Shown in pieces: positions 42,602 through 51,784 of a stretch of DNA of 64,000 nucleotides; the first letter of the stretch is position 1; the number at the start of each line of letters is the position of its first letter. The translations under genes were made by a program, and so were the position numbers. The notes beneath the pieces are model-generated. The model ran no database searches and was not told the origin of the DNA. It saw nothing but the letters and a program-made list of their open reading frames with translations. The DNA is from a bacterium (GTDB lineage Bacteria > Armatimonadota > Zipacnadia > Zipacnadales > Zipacnadaceae). The stretch covers positions 124,001 through 188,000 of the forward strand of contig JAUWYY010000002.1 in the NCBI GenBank assembly GCA_030615605.1. Direction: 5' to 3'.

Positions 42602-43043
42602 CTAAAGTGCATTTTTCTTTCTCGCTACCAACTCAACTGTTTTTTGGATCAGCTCATCCTCGCTATCGGGCTGAGGGCCCTGCTTGCCTCCCAAGCGTCC
42701 TCGTCAGCCACAGCAGCGTATCTGCGACTCATTTCTAGACTCGAATGCCCCAGGGCGGTCTGCAGGTGGACAAGGCTTCCGCCAGCTTTAATGAACTGCG
42801 TGGCGAATGTTGACCTCAGTGTGTGTGGTGACACCCTCACGCCTTGAATCCCTGCCATCGCCCCATACCTTTTGACCCCTTGATAAACCGTTGACCGACT
42901 CAATTTATCTCCTGCCCGATTCGCGAAAAGCCATTGCGCCCAGTCCCTTCGCCGAGCCACAGAGTTTCTCCTCCTCAGCCACCTCCGTAGTTCAAGCCTC
43001 ATTGGCAGCGAGGGGCTTGCCAGTATTGCCCACTTGGTGTATC
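42602..43043 (-). pseudogene. Relic of a tyrosine recombinase/integrase
   Basis: The frame with SLPMRLELRRWLRRRN, then SPHTLRSTFATQFIKAGGSL and LQTALGHSSLEMSRRYA contains the second half of the catalytic domain: the H-x-L-R box, the LGH box and the Tyr nucleophile. The first catalytic Arg region and the N-terminal domain are missing (an in-frame stop lies at about 43046). Near 42675 a shift into another frame restores a plausible C-terminus (DSEDELIQKTVELVARKKN, stop at 42602). It is about 110 bases from the 3' end of tRNA-Leu, the classic place for an integrase. Confidence 0.75.
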
Positions 43044-43153
43044 ATACTACATACTTTCCAGCATAGATGCTGATACTGCGCTGAGGAGCTGCCGGGGCAA
43101 GCCGGGGCGCGGGGAGTCCCAGTTTCCCCATTCCCAGCGAAGGGGTACTGCTG

Positions 43154-43243
43154 TGGTGCCGGAGGTCGGATTCGAACCGACACGGGGTTTAAGGCCCCGC
43201 CAGATTTTGAGTCTGGTGCGTCTACCAGTTCCGCCACTCCGGC
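43154..43243 (-). tRNA. tRNA-Leu, anticodon CAA
   Basis: A 90-base cloverleaf on the minus strand starting GCCGGAGTGGCGGAACTGGT. The anticodon stem CCAGA/TCTGG holds loop CTCAAAA, giving anticodon CAA (reads UUG). The long variable arm (GGCGGGGCCTTAAACCCCGT) is typical of type II leucine tRNAs, the T-arm contains GGTTCGAATCC, and CCA is encoded at the 3' end (43156-43154). Confidence 0.96.
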
Positions 43244-43253
43244 AACCAGCTTG

Positions 43254-43283
43254 AGTATATGCCAGAATCGAGGTGCTCGTCAA
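43254..43283 (-). promoter_or_regulatory. Promoter of tRNA-Leu
   Basis: Minus strand TTGACG (43283-43278), 18-base spacer and TATACT (43259-43254), about 10 bases before the mature 5' end. Confidence 0.65.
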
Positions 43284-43366
43284 GTTTGGGACTGCGGCAA
43301 GCACCTTCGCAAGACCGGGCACCGTAGTTGAAGAGTCCAAGCTGACCCAGAGAGGAGAGGAATCAC

Positions 43367-43741
43367 ATGCGGAGACATACAGCAGTGTGGCTGCTAGCAG
43401 TTGCCGTACTGGCCATGGCCTTATTCGCCGGGTGCGGAAAATCTAAGGAGGCTGAGACAACACAGCCACAAGCGCAAATGCCTGGCGCCTACAGCCAACA
43501 GCCTGGTGCCTACCGTGGCCCCAGACTCGGCCCACAGCTTGGTGCCTACCCTGGCGCCTACGGCCAACAGCAGATGCAGCCGGCCGCCGCGCAACCCGCA
43601 GAGCCGGAGGAGGTAGAACCAGCAGGCCCCAGCTACCAAGAGCGCTATAAGCAGGGGGAATTGACTGCCGAGGAACTTCGGCAAGAGTATGAGCTACAGC
43701 AAGTTGAAAGGGAGTTGGGTTATCCCGTCGGTCCCGAGTAG
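43367..43741 (+). CDS. Small lipoprotein with PGAY repeats
   Basis: 124 residues. The lipobox is LFAGC (Cys at residue 23), and GAGGAG precedes the ATG. The middle is low complexity, with P-G-A-Y or L-G-A-Y repeated five times between Gln-rich spacers (SQQPGAYRGP, GAYPGAYGQQ). A charged helical C-terminus (ERYKQGELTAEELRQEYELQ) follows. Gly/Tyr/Pro repeats of this kind are common in envelope-anchored structural proteins. It heads a run that continues with sppA, polA, rpsA and coaE; the gap to sppA is 153 bases. Confidence 0.85.
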   Translation: MRRHTAVWLLAVAVLAMALFAGCGKSKEAETTQPQAQMPGAYSQQPGAYRGPRLGPQLGAYPGAYGQQQMQPAAAQPAEPEEVEPAGPSYQERYKQGELTAEELRQEYELQQVERELGYPVGPE

Positions 43742-43894
43742 CTGAGGCTGGGCGCGTGTGCCAGATTTCGCGCCACCCAGCCAGCAACTATTCAGCGCTA
43801 ACCTGGCAGACATTATCCCATAGCGCCGCGGGTTGCCCCTGTGAACTCCCCGGCAGACAGAGAAGACTCAGCCCAGGGAACGAGGCAACTGTAA

Positions 43895-44956
43895 ATGGAC
43901 GAGTACGGAGACTATTCCCAACCCAGCGCAGAGCAGAATCAATCTGAGCAGACCCAACCGGCACCGACAGGGCAACAGCCCCCCTCCAGCCCACCTCGGC
44001 GACGGACCAACTGGGTCCTGATCATTGGCATCGCTCTGGTTGTGCTTGTAGTACTGATCGGCGGCTTCTTTCTGGCCATGATGTTTGCCCTCTTCGGAGC
44101 GATGGGGGCCTCCACGGAGCTGAGTGTGGGGCCACGGGTGGGAGTTATCACAATAAGCGGGCCGATTGCCGCCGGAGATGATGCGGGCGCCTGGCCGTTT
44201 GGAGGGCCAGGAGGGGCACGTACGACGATGAGCCAGTTGCGTAAGGCCGCCGAGGATAGCTCGGTAAAGGCCGTGGTACTGCGGATCAACAGTCCCGGGG
44301 GCAGCGCGGCCGCCTCTCAGGCGATATACAAAGAGGTTCAGCGCCTGACTGAGCGCAAGCCGGTAGTGGTCTCAATGGCCGATGTGGCAGCCTCGGGCGG
44401 CTATTACGTGGCGTGCCCGGCCGATGCTATCTTCGCCAATCCCGCCACTATCACCGGCAGCATCGGCGTTATCTTTGAGACACTGAACTTCTACGAGTTT
44501 ATGGAGAAATACGGGCTGGAAACTGAAACGATAAAGTCAGGGAAATACAAGGACACCGGCTCACCGTTCCGCCCGATGCGCCCCGATGAGCGGGAACTGC
44601 TGAAGGAGACGCTGATGGGGGTATACGACCAGTTTGTGCGCGATGTCGCCCAGGCCCGGGGCATGGATGAGACTAAGGTTAAGACGCTGGCTGACGGAAG
44701 AATCTACACCGGCGAGCAGGCGCTGGCGGCGGGACTGATTGACGAGTTGGGTAACTTCTACGACGCGGTAGACGCAGCAGCCAAGCGTGGGGGCATAGAA
44801 GGCCGACCCAAGTTGAAGCAATTCGGGGCGGGCTCGCCCTGGAGTCGGTTCTTTGATGCGATGGCACAGGCCGTCGCCCGCCAGATGAAGACGGAGCTGG
44901 TAAGCGAGCTCTCGCGCAGCCTCACCACACCCCAGCCCCAGCCGCAATACCGCTGA
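43895..44956 (+). CDS. sppA: Signal peptide peptidase SppA (36K type)
   Basis: 353 residues. A Gln/Pro-rich cytosolic N-terminus of about 38 residues is followed by one membrane helix (residues 40-65) and the ClpP-like protease fold. RINSPGGSAAASQAIY, DVAASGGYYVAC with nucleophile Ser167, ITGSIGVIFETLN, and IKSGKYKDTGSPFR with general base Lys219 give the Ser/Lys dyad 52 residues apart, as in Bacillus SppA. It degrades cleaved signal peptides in the membrane. The stop is 26 bases before polA. Confidence 0.95.
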   Translation: MDEYGDYSQPSAEQNQSEQTQPAPTGQQPPSSPPRRRTNWVLIIGIALVVLVVLIGGFFLAMMFALFGAMGASTELSVGPRVGVITISGPIAAGDDAGAWPFGGPGGARTTMSQLRKAAEDSSVKAVVLRINSPGGSAAASQAIYKEVQRLTERKPVVVSMADVAASGGYYVACPADAIFANPATITGSIGVIFETLNFYEFMEKYGLETETIKSGKYKDTGSPFRPMRPDERELLKETLMGVYDQFVRDVAQARGMDETKVKTLADGRIYTGEQALAAGLIDELGNFYDAVDAAAKRGGIEGRPKLKQFGAGSPWSRFFDAMAQAVARQMKTELVSELSRSLTTPQPQPQYR

Positions 44957-44982
44957 GGCTGTACCGGGAGGCGCTGCTGCTC

Positions 44983-47607
44983 GTGGCTAAACAGTTATTG
45001 GTAATAGACGGGAACAGCCTGCTGCATCGCGCCTTCCATGCGCTGCCGCAGTCGCTGTCCACCTCCTCCGGGCAGCCCACCAATGCCATTTACGGACTGG
45101 CCCAGATGTTGTTACCGTTGCTGAAGGAGAAACCGCCCGACGCTGCTCTGGTTGCTTTCGATGCCCCGGGCAAGACCTTCCGTGATGAGCTGTTTGAAGA
45201 CTATAAAGCAGGCCGCGCCCCTACTGATGAGACCCTGATTGCTCAGTTTGGCCTCGCCCACGAACTCATTGACGCACTGGGTATGACCCAGACGGAGATA
45301 GCCGGATACGAGGCTGACGATATCATCGGCACAATCGCTGAAAAGGCCAGGGGCGCCGGCTTTGAGGTGTTGATTATCACTGGCGACCGCGATGTGTTGC
45401 AACTGGTTGATGACCAGATCAGCGTGCTGGCCACCATTCGCGGGCTCAGTGAAACGCGGCTTTACGAGCCAGACAAAGTGTATGAGGAATATGGTGTCTG
45501 GCCTGAGCAGATAGCTGATTACAAGGCGCTGGTGGGTGACAGCTCGGACAATATTCCGGGAGTGGTTGGTGTGGGGCCGAAGACTGCCGCCCTGCTACTT
45601 GGGCAATTTCCTCATGTCGAAGAACTGCTCGAGCGGCTGGACGAGGTGGATAGCGACAAGCTAGCGGCCAAACTGAAAGAGAGCAGTGGCCAGATACAAC
45701 TGAGCAAGAAACTGGCGACTATCGTTCTGGATAGTCCGCTGAGACTGGACATTGGCGATCTTACCTGGGAGGGCATTCAGCCTGGTCAGCTCCGGCAGCT
45801 TTTTGCCCGACTGGAATTCTCCCGGCTGATGGAACGACTGCCCGTTCAGTCAGCTACTCCGGCGAGTCAACCGGCACCAGCCGAACTCGATGAGGTAACA
45901 CAGGCAATCAAAGCAGCCGGATACTGTAACCTGGCAGCGGCGTGGCCCGAAGATGAGCTAAGGGGGCTGGCCCTCGCCACCGACGAAGTCGGACCGGCAT
46001 ACCTGCCCCTCGCGCTGGCCAAACAAGAAGATAGCGACGGTGGCCTGTTCGGCGAAGACGCAGGTGGGCAGGTCCCGTCGGCGGTGGCCAAGTTGCTGGA
46101 AGATCCTGAAATCGCCAAACGAGGCTGCGATCTGAAGCAGATTGCCACAGGCCTTGACGACTATGACATCCGCGTGGCCGGCTGTCAGTGGGATGGCGCC
46201 CTTGCCGACTACCTGATCGCTCCTCAGCGTGACCAGAACGCGGACGCGCTGGCGGCATGCTATCTGCAGGAGGCCCTGCCTTCACCGGAGCAGCCTGTGG
46301 AGCGGGCCTGTCAACTGGCCACTATGATCCCGCGCCTGCGGGCAGTTCTGGACAAGGAAATAGAGCAGCTCGACCTGATGCCTCTGTTCGAGCGCGTCGA
46401 GATGCCGCAGATTGAGATTCTGCGCGACATGGAGCGAGCGGGCATCGCCCTGGACTGTGAGCAGATTGCACAACTGGGCACGCACATCCAAGCCGACCAG
46501 AAGGAGCTGGGCGAGCAGATCCATGAGCTGGCCGCCGAGCAGTTCAATATCAACTCACCGCAGCAGTTGGGCGAGATTCTGTTTGAGAAGCTGGAGTTGC
46601 CCGAAGGTCGGCGCACCAAGACGGGCTGGTCAACGGCTGCCGATGTACTTGAAGAGCTGCGTGGGGAGCATGAGATTGTCGGATTGGTGTTGGAATATCG
46701 GCAACTGAGTAAGCTGTATTCTACCTACATAAAGGCGCTACTGGAGCAGGTTAGTCCGGAAACCGGGCGGGTGCATACGACGTTTGTGCAGACGGCAACC
46801 GCCACGGGACGGCTGTCCAGCCGCAATCCGAATCTGCAGAATATCCCCAAGCGTACCGAGCTAGGGCGGTCGGTGCGCGCTTGCTTTATCGCCGGCAGTC
46901 CCGAGACAGTGTTGCTGTGTGCTGACTACTCGCAGATTGAATTGCGAATCCTGGCTCATCTCTCCGGAGACGAAAATCTGGTCAGCGCGTTCGTGGCTGG
47001 CGAAGATATACACAAGCGCACCGCCGCGGCGCTGTTTGGCGTGTCTCTGGACGAAGTGAGCCGCAAGCAGCGTGATGCCGCCAAGACTGTCAACTATGCA
47101 GTCATCTACGGAATGGGTAGCCAGGCCCTGGCTACCCAACTGGACATATCGCGAGAGGAGGCTGATAAATTCATAGAAGATTACTTCGCGCAGTTGCCTG
47201 GCGTACAACAGTACATGGATCAGATAGTAAGGCAGGCATACGAAGACGGCTACGTTCAGACTATCTGTGGACGGCGCCGACCGGTACCGGAACTGAATAG
47301 CAACAATCGGGGGGTGCAGGCCTATGGTGAGCGGGCGGCGGCCAATACCCCGCTTCAGGGCTCGGCGGCCGATATAATGAAGATAGCGATGGCTGATATC
47401 GCCCCACGTCTGGTAGAGGCCAGCGGTGGGGCGCGCATGCTGCTTCAGGTCCACGACGAGTTAGTCTTTGAAGTCCCTGCCGAGGATGTGGCCAAGGTAA
47501 GCAAGCTGACTAAACAGATGATGGAGGAGGCCTGGGAACTGTCAGTTCCGCTGTCGGTAGATATTAAAGCCGGCCGGAATTGGCGTGACTTAGAGCAGGT
47601 ATCTTAG
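44983..47607 (+). CDS. polA: DNA polymerase I with intact 5' nuclease and dead proofreading domain
   Basis: 874 residues from a GTG start. The 5'-nuclease (residues 1-290) keeps its acidic sites (VIDGNSLLH, FRDELFEDYKAGR, EADDIIG, TGDRDVLQL, VGDSSDNIPG). The central exonuclease domain lacks the DxE, NxxxD and YxxxD motifs, so proofreading is predicted absent, as in Taq. The polymerase has motif A (DYSQIELRILAHLSGDE), the O-helix (RDAAKTVNYAVIYG) and motif C (LLQVHDELVFEV). The O-helix position that is Phe in E. coli (762) and Taq (667) is Tyr705 here. It processes Okazaki fragments and fills repair gaps. Confidence 0.97.
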   Translation: MAKQLLVIDGNSLLHRAFHALPQSLSTSSGQPTNAIYGLAQMLLPLLKEKPPDAALVAFDAPGKTFRDELFEDYKAGRAPTDETLIAQFGLAHELIDALGMTQTEIAGYEADDIIGTIAEKARGAGFEVLIITGDRDVLQLVDDQISVLATIRGLSETRLYEPDKVYEEYGVWPEQIADYKALVGDSSDNIPGVVGVGPKTAALLLGQFPHVEELLERLDEVDSDKLAAKLKESSGQIQLSKKLATIVLDSPLRLDIGDLTWEGIQPGQLRQLFARLEFSRLMERLPVQSATPASQPAPAELDEVTQAIKAAGYCNLAAAWPEDELRGLALATDEVGPAYLPLALAKQEDSDGGLFGEDAGGQVPSAVAKLLEDPEIAKRGCDLKQIATGLDDYDIRVAGCQWDGALADYLIAPQRDQNADALAACYLQEALPSPEQPVERACQLATMIPRLRAVLDKEIEQLDLMPLFERVEMPQIEILRDMERAGIALDCEQIAQLGTHIQADQKELGEQIHELAAEQFNINSPQQLGEILFEKLELPEGRRTKTGWSTAADVLEELRGEHEIVGLVLEYRQLSKLYSTYIKALLEQVSPETGRVHTTFVQTATATGRLSSRNPNLQNIPKRTELGRSVRACFIAGSPETVLLCADYSQIELRILAHLSGDENLVSAFVAGEDIHKRTAAALFGVSLDEVSRKQRDAAKTVNYAVIYGMGSQALATQLDISREEADKFIEDYFAQLPGVQQYMDQIVRQAYEDGYVQTICGRRRPVPELNSNNRGVQAYGERAAANTPLQGSAADIMKIAMADIAPRLVEASGGARMLLQVHDELVFEVPAEDVAKVSKLTKQMMEEAWELSVPLSVDIKAGRNWRDLEQVS

Positions 47608-47667
47608 CGCAAGTTGTGACCCCTTACCACGAATTAGGGATGTAGAATCACCTTAGGAGTGAATCAA

Positions 47668-49179
47668 ATGAGTTCCATCAATGACGATGAATCCACGGAC
47701 ACCACTGACAGCTATGACGACATCTTTGACGAGGACGTCCCGGAAGAGCCCCGAGAAGAGAAACCGATAAGCTCCCGCTGGGACTTACAGGAAAGCTGGG
47801 CGGACCTGGAGGAGGCTACCCCGACAGATGTTCAGAAGGGCGACATAATCCCCGGTATGGTGGTGGCGGTGCAGGATGAGTACTTAGTAGTGGATGTCGG
47901 CGCCAAGTTTGAGGGCCTGGTGCCCCGCAATGAGTTTGCCGCAGGCGAGGAGTTGCCGGCGCAGGGTGCTGAAATCCGTGTGGCTGTGGTGCGGGTTGAT
48001 GATGAGGCCGGTCAGATCACCCTCTCCAAGAAGCGCGCTGACTACGAGCAGGCCTGGGAAAAGCTGTACCGCGCCCAACAGACCGGTGAAGTGCTCACGG
48101 GAATGGTGACCGACCGCGTCAAGGGGGGGCTGCGAGTTGATGTGGGCATGCCCGGTTTTGTGCCGGCGTCTCATGTGGCCATCCGCGACGTGCGCAAGCT
48201 AAACAAGCTGATCGGCAAGGTCCTGAAGCTAAGAGTGCTGGAGGTGGATCGGGTCCGCAATCAGATTGTGCTTTCCCACCGCCAGGTTGTCGAAGAAGAG
48301 CGCGCCCGCCGCCGCGAAGAGACTCTATCCCGACTGGAGGAAGGCGTCGTTTGTGAAGGGCGGGTACGCAATATCACCAACTACGGCGCCTTCATTGACC
48401 TGGGCGGAGTAGACGGGCTGCTGCATATCTCCGAGATGGCCTGGTCGCACGTTGACCACCCCTCTGACGTGGTCAAGCCCGGGGAGATTATCCGCGTGAT
48501 GGTGCTGGATATACACAATGACGGCGAGCGGATATCGCTAGGCCGTCGACAACTTCTGCCCGATCCCTGGAAGCAGGCAGCCAAACAACTGGAGGTCGGC
48601 TCCCTGTACGAGGCTGTTATTGCGCGTGTAGTTGACACCGGCGCGTTTGCCAGCCTGAAAGAAGCGGACGTGGAAGGCTTCATTCCCTTACGCGAGCTAA
48701 GCTCAGGGCACATCAGCCAGGCTAAGGAAGTGGTAAGCAAGGGCCAGAAAGTCAATGTCAAGCTACGGGACCTGGATGCCACTGCTCATAAGATGACCTT
48801 GAGCCTGATGGACGCAGAAACTGAAAGCGACCGCCAGGAGTACGAGGAGTATATGAAGAGTCAGCAGGCTCCGGCGGTGAGACTTGGCGACCAGTTCGGG
48901 GAAGTGCTTAATCAGACCAAGGCCTCGCTGGTTGATTCTGAGCAGCCCAATGAGGACACTGACGAGCCGGCTCAGCCCGAGCCGGCCGATGAGCAAGCAG
49001 AAACGCCCGGATCAGATGAGCCGGCACCGACAGCCCCTACAGAGCTGGAAAGCTTCGCCGAAGAAGCCGATGCTGAGCCAGAAGAAGCCGATGCTGAGCC
49101 AGAGGAAGCCGATGCTGAGCCCGATGAAGCTGACGAATCCGAGCAGCCCGAGCCGACTGGTGACGAAGAAGCATCCTGA
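47668..49179 (+). CDS. rpsA: 30S ribosomal protein S1 (four S1 domains, acidic repeat tail)
   Basis: 503 residues from the ATG at 47668 with TTAGGAGTGA upstream. An acidic N-terminus is followed by four S1/OB-fold RNA-binding domains at about residues 52-120, 135-200, 225-290 and 308-375. The third (GRVRNITNYGAFIDLGGVDG) is the most canonical. Four-domain S1 is usual outside Proteobacteria. The last 110 residues are extremely acidic and end in three perfect or near-perfect EEADAEP repeats plus degenerate copies. S1 helps mRNAs with weak ribosome sites bind the 30S subunit. Confidence 0.95.
   Translation: MSSINDDESTDTTDSYDDIFDEDVPEEPREEKPISSRWDLQESWADLEEATPTDVQKGDIIPGMVVAVQDEYLVVDVGAKFEGLVPRNEFAAGEELPAQGAEIRVAVVRVDDEAGQITLSKKRADYEQAWEKLYRAQQTGEVLTGMVTDRVKGGLRVDVGMPGFVPASHVAIRDVRKLNKLIGKVLKLRVLEVDRVRNQIVLSHRQVVEEERARRREETLSRLEEGVVCEGRVRNITNYGAFIDLGGVDGLLHISEMAWSHVDHPSDVVKPGEIIRVMVLDIHNDGERISLGRRQLLPDPWKQAAKQLEVGSLYEAVIARVVDTGAFASLKEADVEGFIPLRELSSGHISQAKEVVSKGQKVNVKLRDLDATAHKMTLSLMDAETESDRQEYEEYMKSQQAPAVRLGDQFGEVLNQTKASLVDSEQPNEDTDEPAQPEPADEQAETPGSDEPAPTAPTELESFAEEADAEPEEADAEPEEADAEPDEADESEQPEPTGDEEAS
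49060..49122 (+). repeat. Three 21-base tandem repeats in the rpsA 3' end
   Basis: Copies at 49060-49080, 49081-49101 and 49102-49122 encode E-E-A-D-A-E-P; the first two are identical at the DNA level and the third differs at two bases. A fourth degenerate copy follows. In-frame unit length means copy number can change without breaking the gene. Confidence 0.9.
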
Positions 49180-49205
49180 ACGCGGAGGGAAGGGTCGCGA
49201 CGGCA

Positions 49206-49817
49206 ATGATTGTATTGGGAGTGGCCGGACCGCTGGCCTCCGGCAAATCCACTGTTCTGGAACTGCTTGAAGAGCTGGGTGCGGCCACGCTGCGGGCCGA
49301 TGATATCTCGCGAGAGCTGCTTCAGCCCGGCCAGCCGGTCTTTGAGCAGGTACGCGCTGCCTTCGGCGATGAGTACCTCACGCCCGCTGGTGAACTGGAG
49401 CGTAAGAAGCTGGCTGAGCTGATATTTTCCGATGCTGAGGCTCGCCAGCGTCTGAACAGGATTATGCATCCGCCGATGGTGGCTCGGTTGCGCCAGATAG
49501 TAGACGAATATTGCCAGGCAGCCAATCCGCCACCAGTTATCGCCATAGAGGCGGCGATCCTCCACCAGATGGGGCTGGACCAAATTGTTGACAAAGTGCT
49601 GCTGGTCACAGCCTGCCAGCAGACACGCATCGAGCGTCTGTGCCACCGCGACGGAATAAGCACCCAGCAGGCCCAGCGCCGCGTTGAGCTTCACGACGAG
49701 CTAGGGTTAGGACAGGTAGAAGCTGACTACATCATTGACACGAACGGAGAGATAGCCAATACTTGTCAGCAGGTCGAGCGATTGTGGGAGGAGCTAATGG
49801 GATTGACCCAGACATAA
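49206..49817 (+). CDS. coaE: Dephospho-CoA kinase
   Basis: 203 residues, standard length. Walker A GPLASGKST at residues 8-16, ADDISRELL (substrate Asp), LIFSDAEARQRLNRIMHPP and the lid RIERLCHRDGISTQQAQRR are family signatures. It phosphorylates the ribose 3' hydroxyl of dephospho-CoA, the last step of CoA synthesis. It is 26 bases after rpsA and likely cotranscribed with polA and rpsA. Confidence 0.95.
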   Translation: MIVLGVAGPLASGKSTVLELLEELGAATLRADDISRELLQPGQPVFEQVRAAFGDEYLTPAGELERKKLAELIFSDAEARQRLNRIMHPPMVARLRQIVDEYCQAANPPPVIAIEAAILHQMGLDQIVDKVLLVTACQQTRIERLCHRDGISTQQAQRRVELHDELGLGQVEADYIIDTNGEIANTCQQVERLWEELMGLTQT

Positions 49818-49905
49818 TGAACTGCGGGCTCCCAGCCAGGTGCTGCCCCTCGTCTGCGCGGAACATTTCACCCTACTGAGTACGTTGTGAAACAACAAAG
49901 CCAGC

Positions 49906-49935
49906 TTGACAAACCCGTGCCTCTTTGCCTAAACT
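49906..49935 (+). promoter_or_regulatory. Probable promoter of the ABC export operon
   Basis: TTGACA (49906-49911), 18-base spacer, TAAACT (49930-49935), in the 268-base gap between coaE and the ABC ATPase. The leader would be about 145 bases. Confidence 0.5.
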
Positions 49936-50085
49936 TGTCCATAAATAGGCTCCAAGCTGGTCTCAAGCAACACATTATCAAAACCGGCTTTGCCTCTCTG
50001 GCGGGATATGCAGGCTACCGGCCTCGTGGGCGAGTCGGGCTTTGCTGTCTGACTTCAAGCTGCAATTGTCGCGGAGGACTGCATT

Positions 50086-51021
50086 ATGATCCAGGCGGAC
50101 GGCCTAACCAAGTACTACGCACAGCATCCCGCCATAGTTGACGTCTCCTTCCAGGTCGAAGAAGGCGAAATCGTCGCCTTCCTGGGACCGAATGCCGCCG
50201 GCAAGACAACGACTATGCGAATTCTGACCGGCTATATGCCCGCGACCTTCGGCACCGCCCAGGTGGCCGGTTTTGACCTGGGCGAGCAGTCACTGCAGGC
50301 CCGCCGCAATATCGGCTATATGCCCGAGGCCGTGGCCCTGTACCCGGATATGCGCGTACATCAATATCTGAGCTACTGCGGGCGACTGCAGGGGATGGGC
50401 AAGGCTGAACTCACTGAGCGGATGGAGTATGTGATTGACCGCTGTGGGCTAAGCGAGCGGGCCAGTTCCATCATCGGCACACTGTCGCTGGGCTTCCGCC
50501 AGCGGGTGAGCCTGGCCCAGGCGATGTTGCACGATCCGCCCGTGCTGATCCTCGACGAGCCTACCGTGGGCCTGGACCCCAATCAGATAGTCGAGGTGCG
50601 AAATCTGATCAAGAGCCTGGCTGGTGATCATACAGTGCTGCTGTCCACACACATCCTGCCCGAGGCTCAGATGACCTGTGAGCGGGTGATCATCATCAAC
50701 GAGGGCGAAATCATCGCCGAGGGCAGCCCGCAGGCGCTTACCTCTCAACTGCGTCAGGCCGAGACATTGCTGGTGACCATCCGCGACGACGACGGCACCG
50801 TAGCTCGCCAGATGAAGAACATTCCCGAAGTGGTTGACGTGCGCAGCGCCGAGCAGGCGGGCAGCTATTACGTCGAGACCAAGGTTGGGTCGGACCTGCG
50901 CGCCAATATCAGTGAATTCATCGTAGCTAACGGCTGGGGCTTGCTGGAACTGCGACCAGTGGAGATGTCACTGGAGGACGTCTTCCGCGAGCTGACTACT
51001 GAGGAAAAAGGTGTCGCCTAG
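50086..51021 (+). CDS. ABC transporter ATPase, GldA type
   Basis: 311 residues. Walker A GPNAAGKTTTMR, signature LSLGFRQRVSLAQAM, Walker B VLILDEPTVGLDPNQ and the H-loop STHILPEAQ are intact. The C-terminal 80-residue extension is typical of ABC-2 exporters. Downstream gene order (ATPase, ABC-2 permease, GldG-like, DUF4340) matches the GldA/F/G-type transporters found widely in bacteria, including ones that do not glide. Substrate unknown. Confidence 0.93.
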   Translation: MIQADGLTKYYAQHPAIVDVSFQVEEGEIVAFLGPNAAGKTTTMRILTGYMPATFGTAQVAGFDLGEQSLQARRNIGYMPEAVALYPDMRVHQYLSYCGRLQGMGKAELTERMEYVIDRCGLSERASSIIGTLSLGFRQRVSLAQAMLHDPPVLILDEPTVGLDPNQIVEVRNLIKSLAGDHTVLLSTHILPEAQMTCERVIIINEGEIIAEGSPQALTSQLRQAETLLVTIRDDDGTVARQMKNIPEVVDVRSAEQAGSYYVETKVGSDLRANISEFIVANGWGLLELRPVEMSLEDVFRELTTEEKGVA

Positions 51022-51741
51022 ATGAGGAATATCCTGACCATAGCCGGCAAGGAACTGCGCTCATACTTCACCTCGCCCATGGCTTATGTGCTGGCGGTCT
51101 TCTACCTGGGCATCATCGGCTATATCTTCATACTGATCTTTCTGCTTAGCCCTCAGGCCCAGACTGAGCACCTCGGCAACCTCATTGGCAGTATGCTCTT
51201 CCTGACCCTGTTTATTATTCCAATGCTGACGATGGGCCTATTTGCCCAGGAGCGGGCCAGCGGAACGATGGAGCTGCTTATGACGCGCCCCGTCCGCGAC
51301 TGGGAGGTAGTTATCGGTAAGTTCCTGGCGATAGTGAGTCTCTTTGCGTCAGTGATAATAATAAGCTTAAGCTACCCGGTGATACTGGAGGTCGTGGCAA
51401 AGGTGGATTGGGCAATGATCCTGACCGGATATTTCGGATTGTTGCTGGCCGGAGCCGCCTTTGCTGCCCTGGGTATCTTTGCCAGTTCACTGACCTCCAA
51501 TCAGATTGCGGCGGCTATCATCGCTGTCTTTATGCTGTTGTTCCTCTGGCTTGTTGGCGCGCTGTCGTATTCTGTCAGCCAGAGCCTGGGCGACGTTTTC
51601 AAGCACCTATCTGTGCTGGAGAATTATCAAGATTTCAGCAAGGGAATTATTGACACTAAGAACATACTCTACTTCTTGAGTCTCATCTTCGTAAGCCTAT
51701 TCCTGGCAGTTCGCACTATCGAAAACCGACGGACTATTTAG
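51022..51741 (+). CDS. ABC-2 permease, GldF type
   Basis: 239 residues, six predicted helices. TIAGKELRSYFTSPMAYVLA is the conserved opening of this family, and FAQERASGTMELLMTRPV is the coupling helix that meets the ATPase. The ATG follows the ATPase stop directly. It forms the membrane channel with the ATPase at 50086 and the GldG-like protein at 51785. Confidence 0.93.
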   Translation: MRNILTIAGKELRSYFTSPMAYVLAVFYLGIIGYIFILIFLLSPQAQTEHLGNLIGSMLFLTLFIIPMLTMGLFAQERASGTMELLMTRPVRDWEVVIGKFLAIVSLFASVIIISLSYPVILEVVAKVDWAMILTGYFGLLLAGAAFAALGIFASSLTSNQIAAAIIAVFMLLFLWLVGALSYSVSQSLGDVFKHLSVLENYQDFSKGIIDTKNILYFLSLIFVSLFLAVRTIENRRTI

Positions 51742-51784
51742 GCCTACCTGACGGTTGACGGCCTTCATTGCTGGGTGAGAGCGA

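Noticed and set aside
41519-43153. Second att site as a direct repeat of the tRNA-Leu 3' end
   Set aside because: I did not find a repeat of the T-arm/acceptor sequence in the parts I checked by eye; a computed search would be needed to exclude it.
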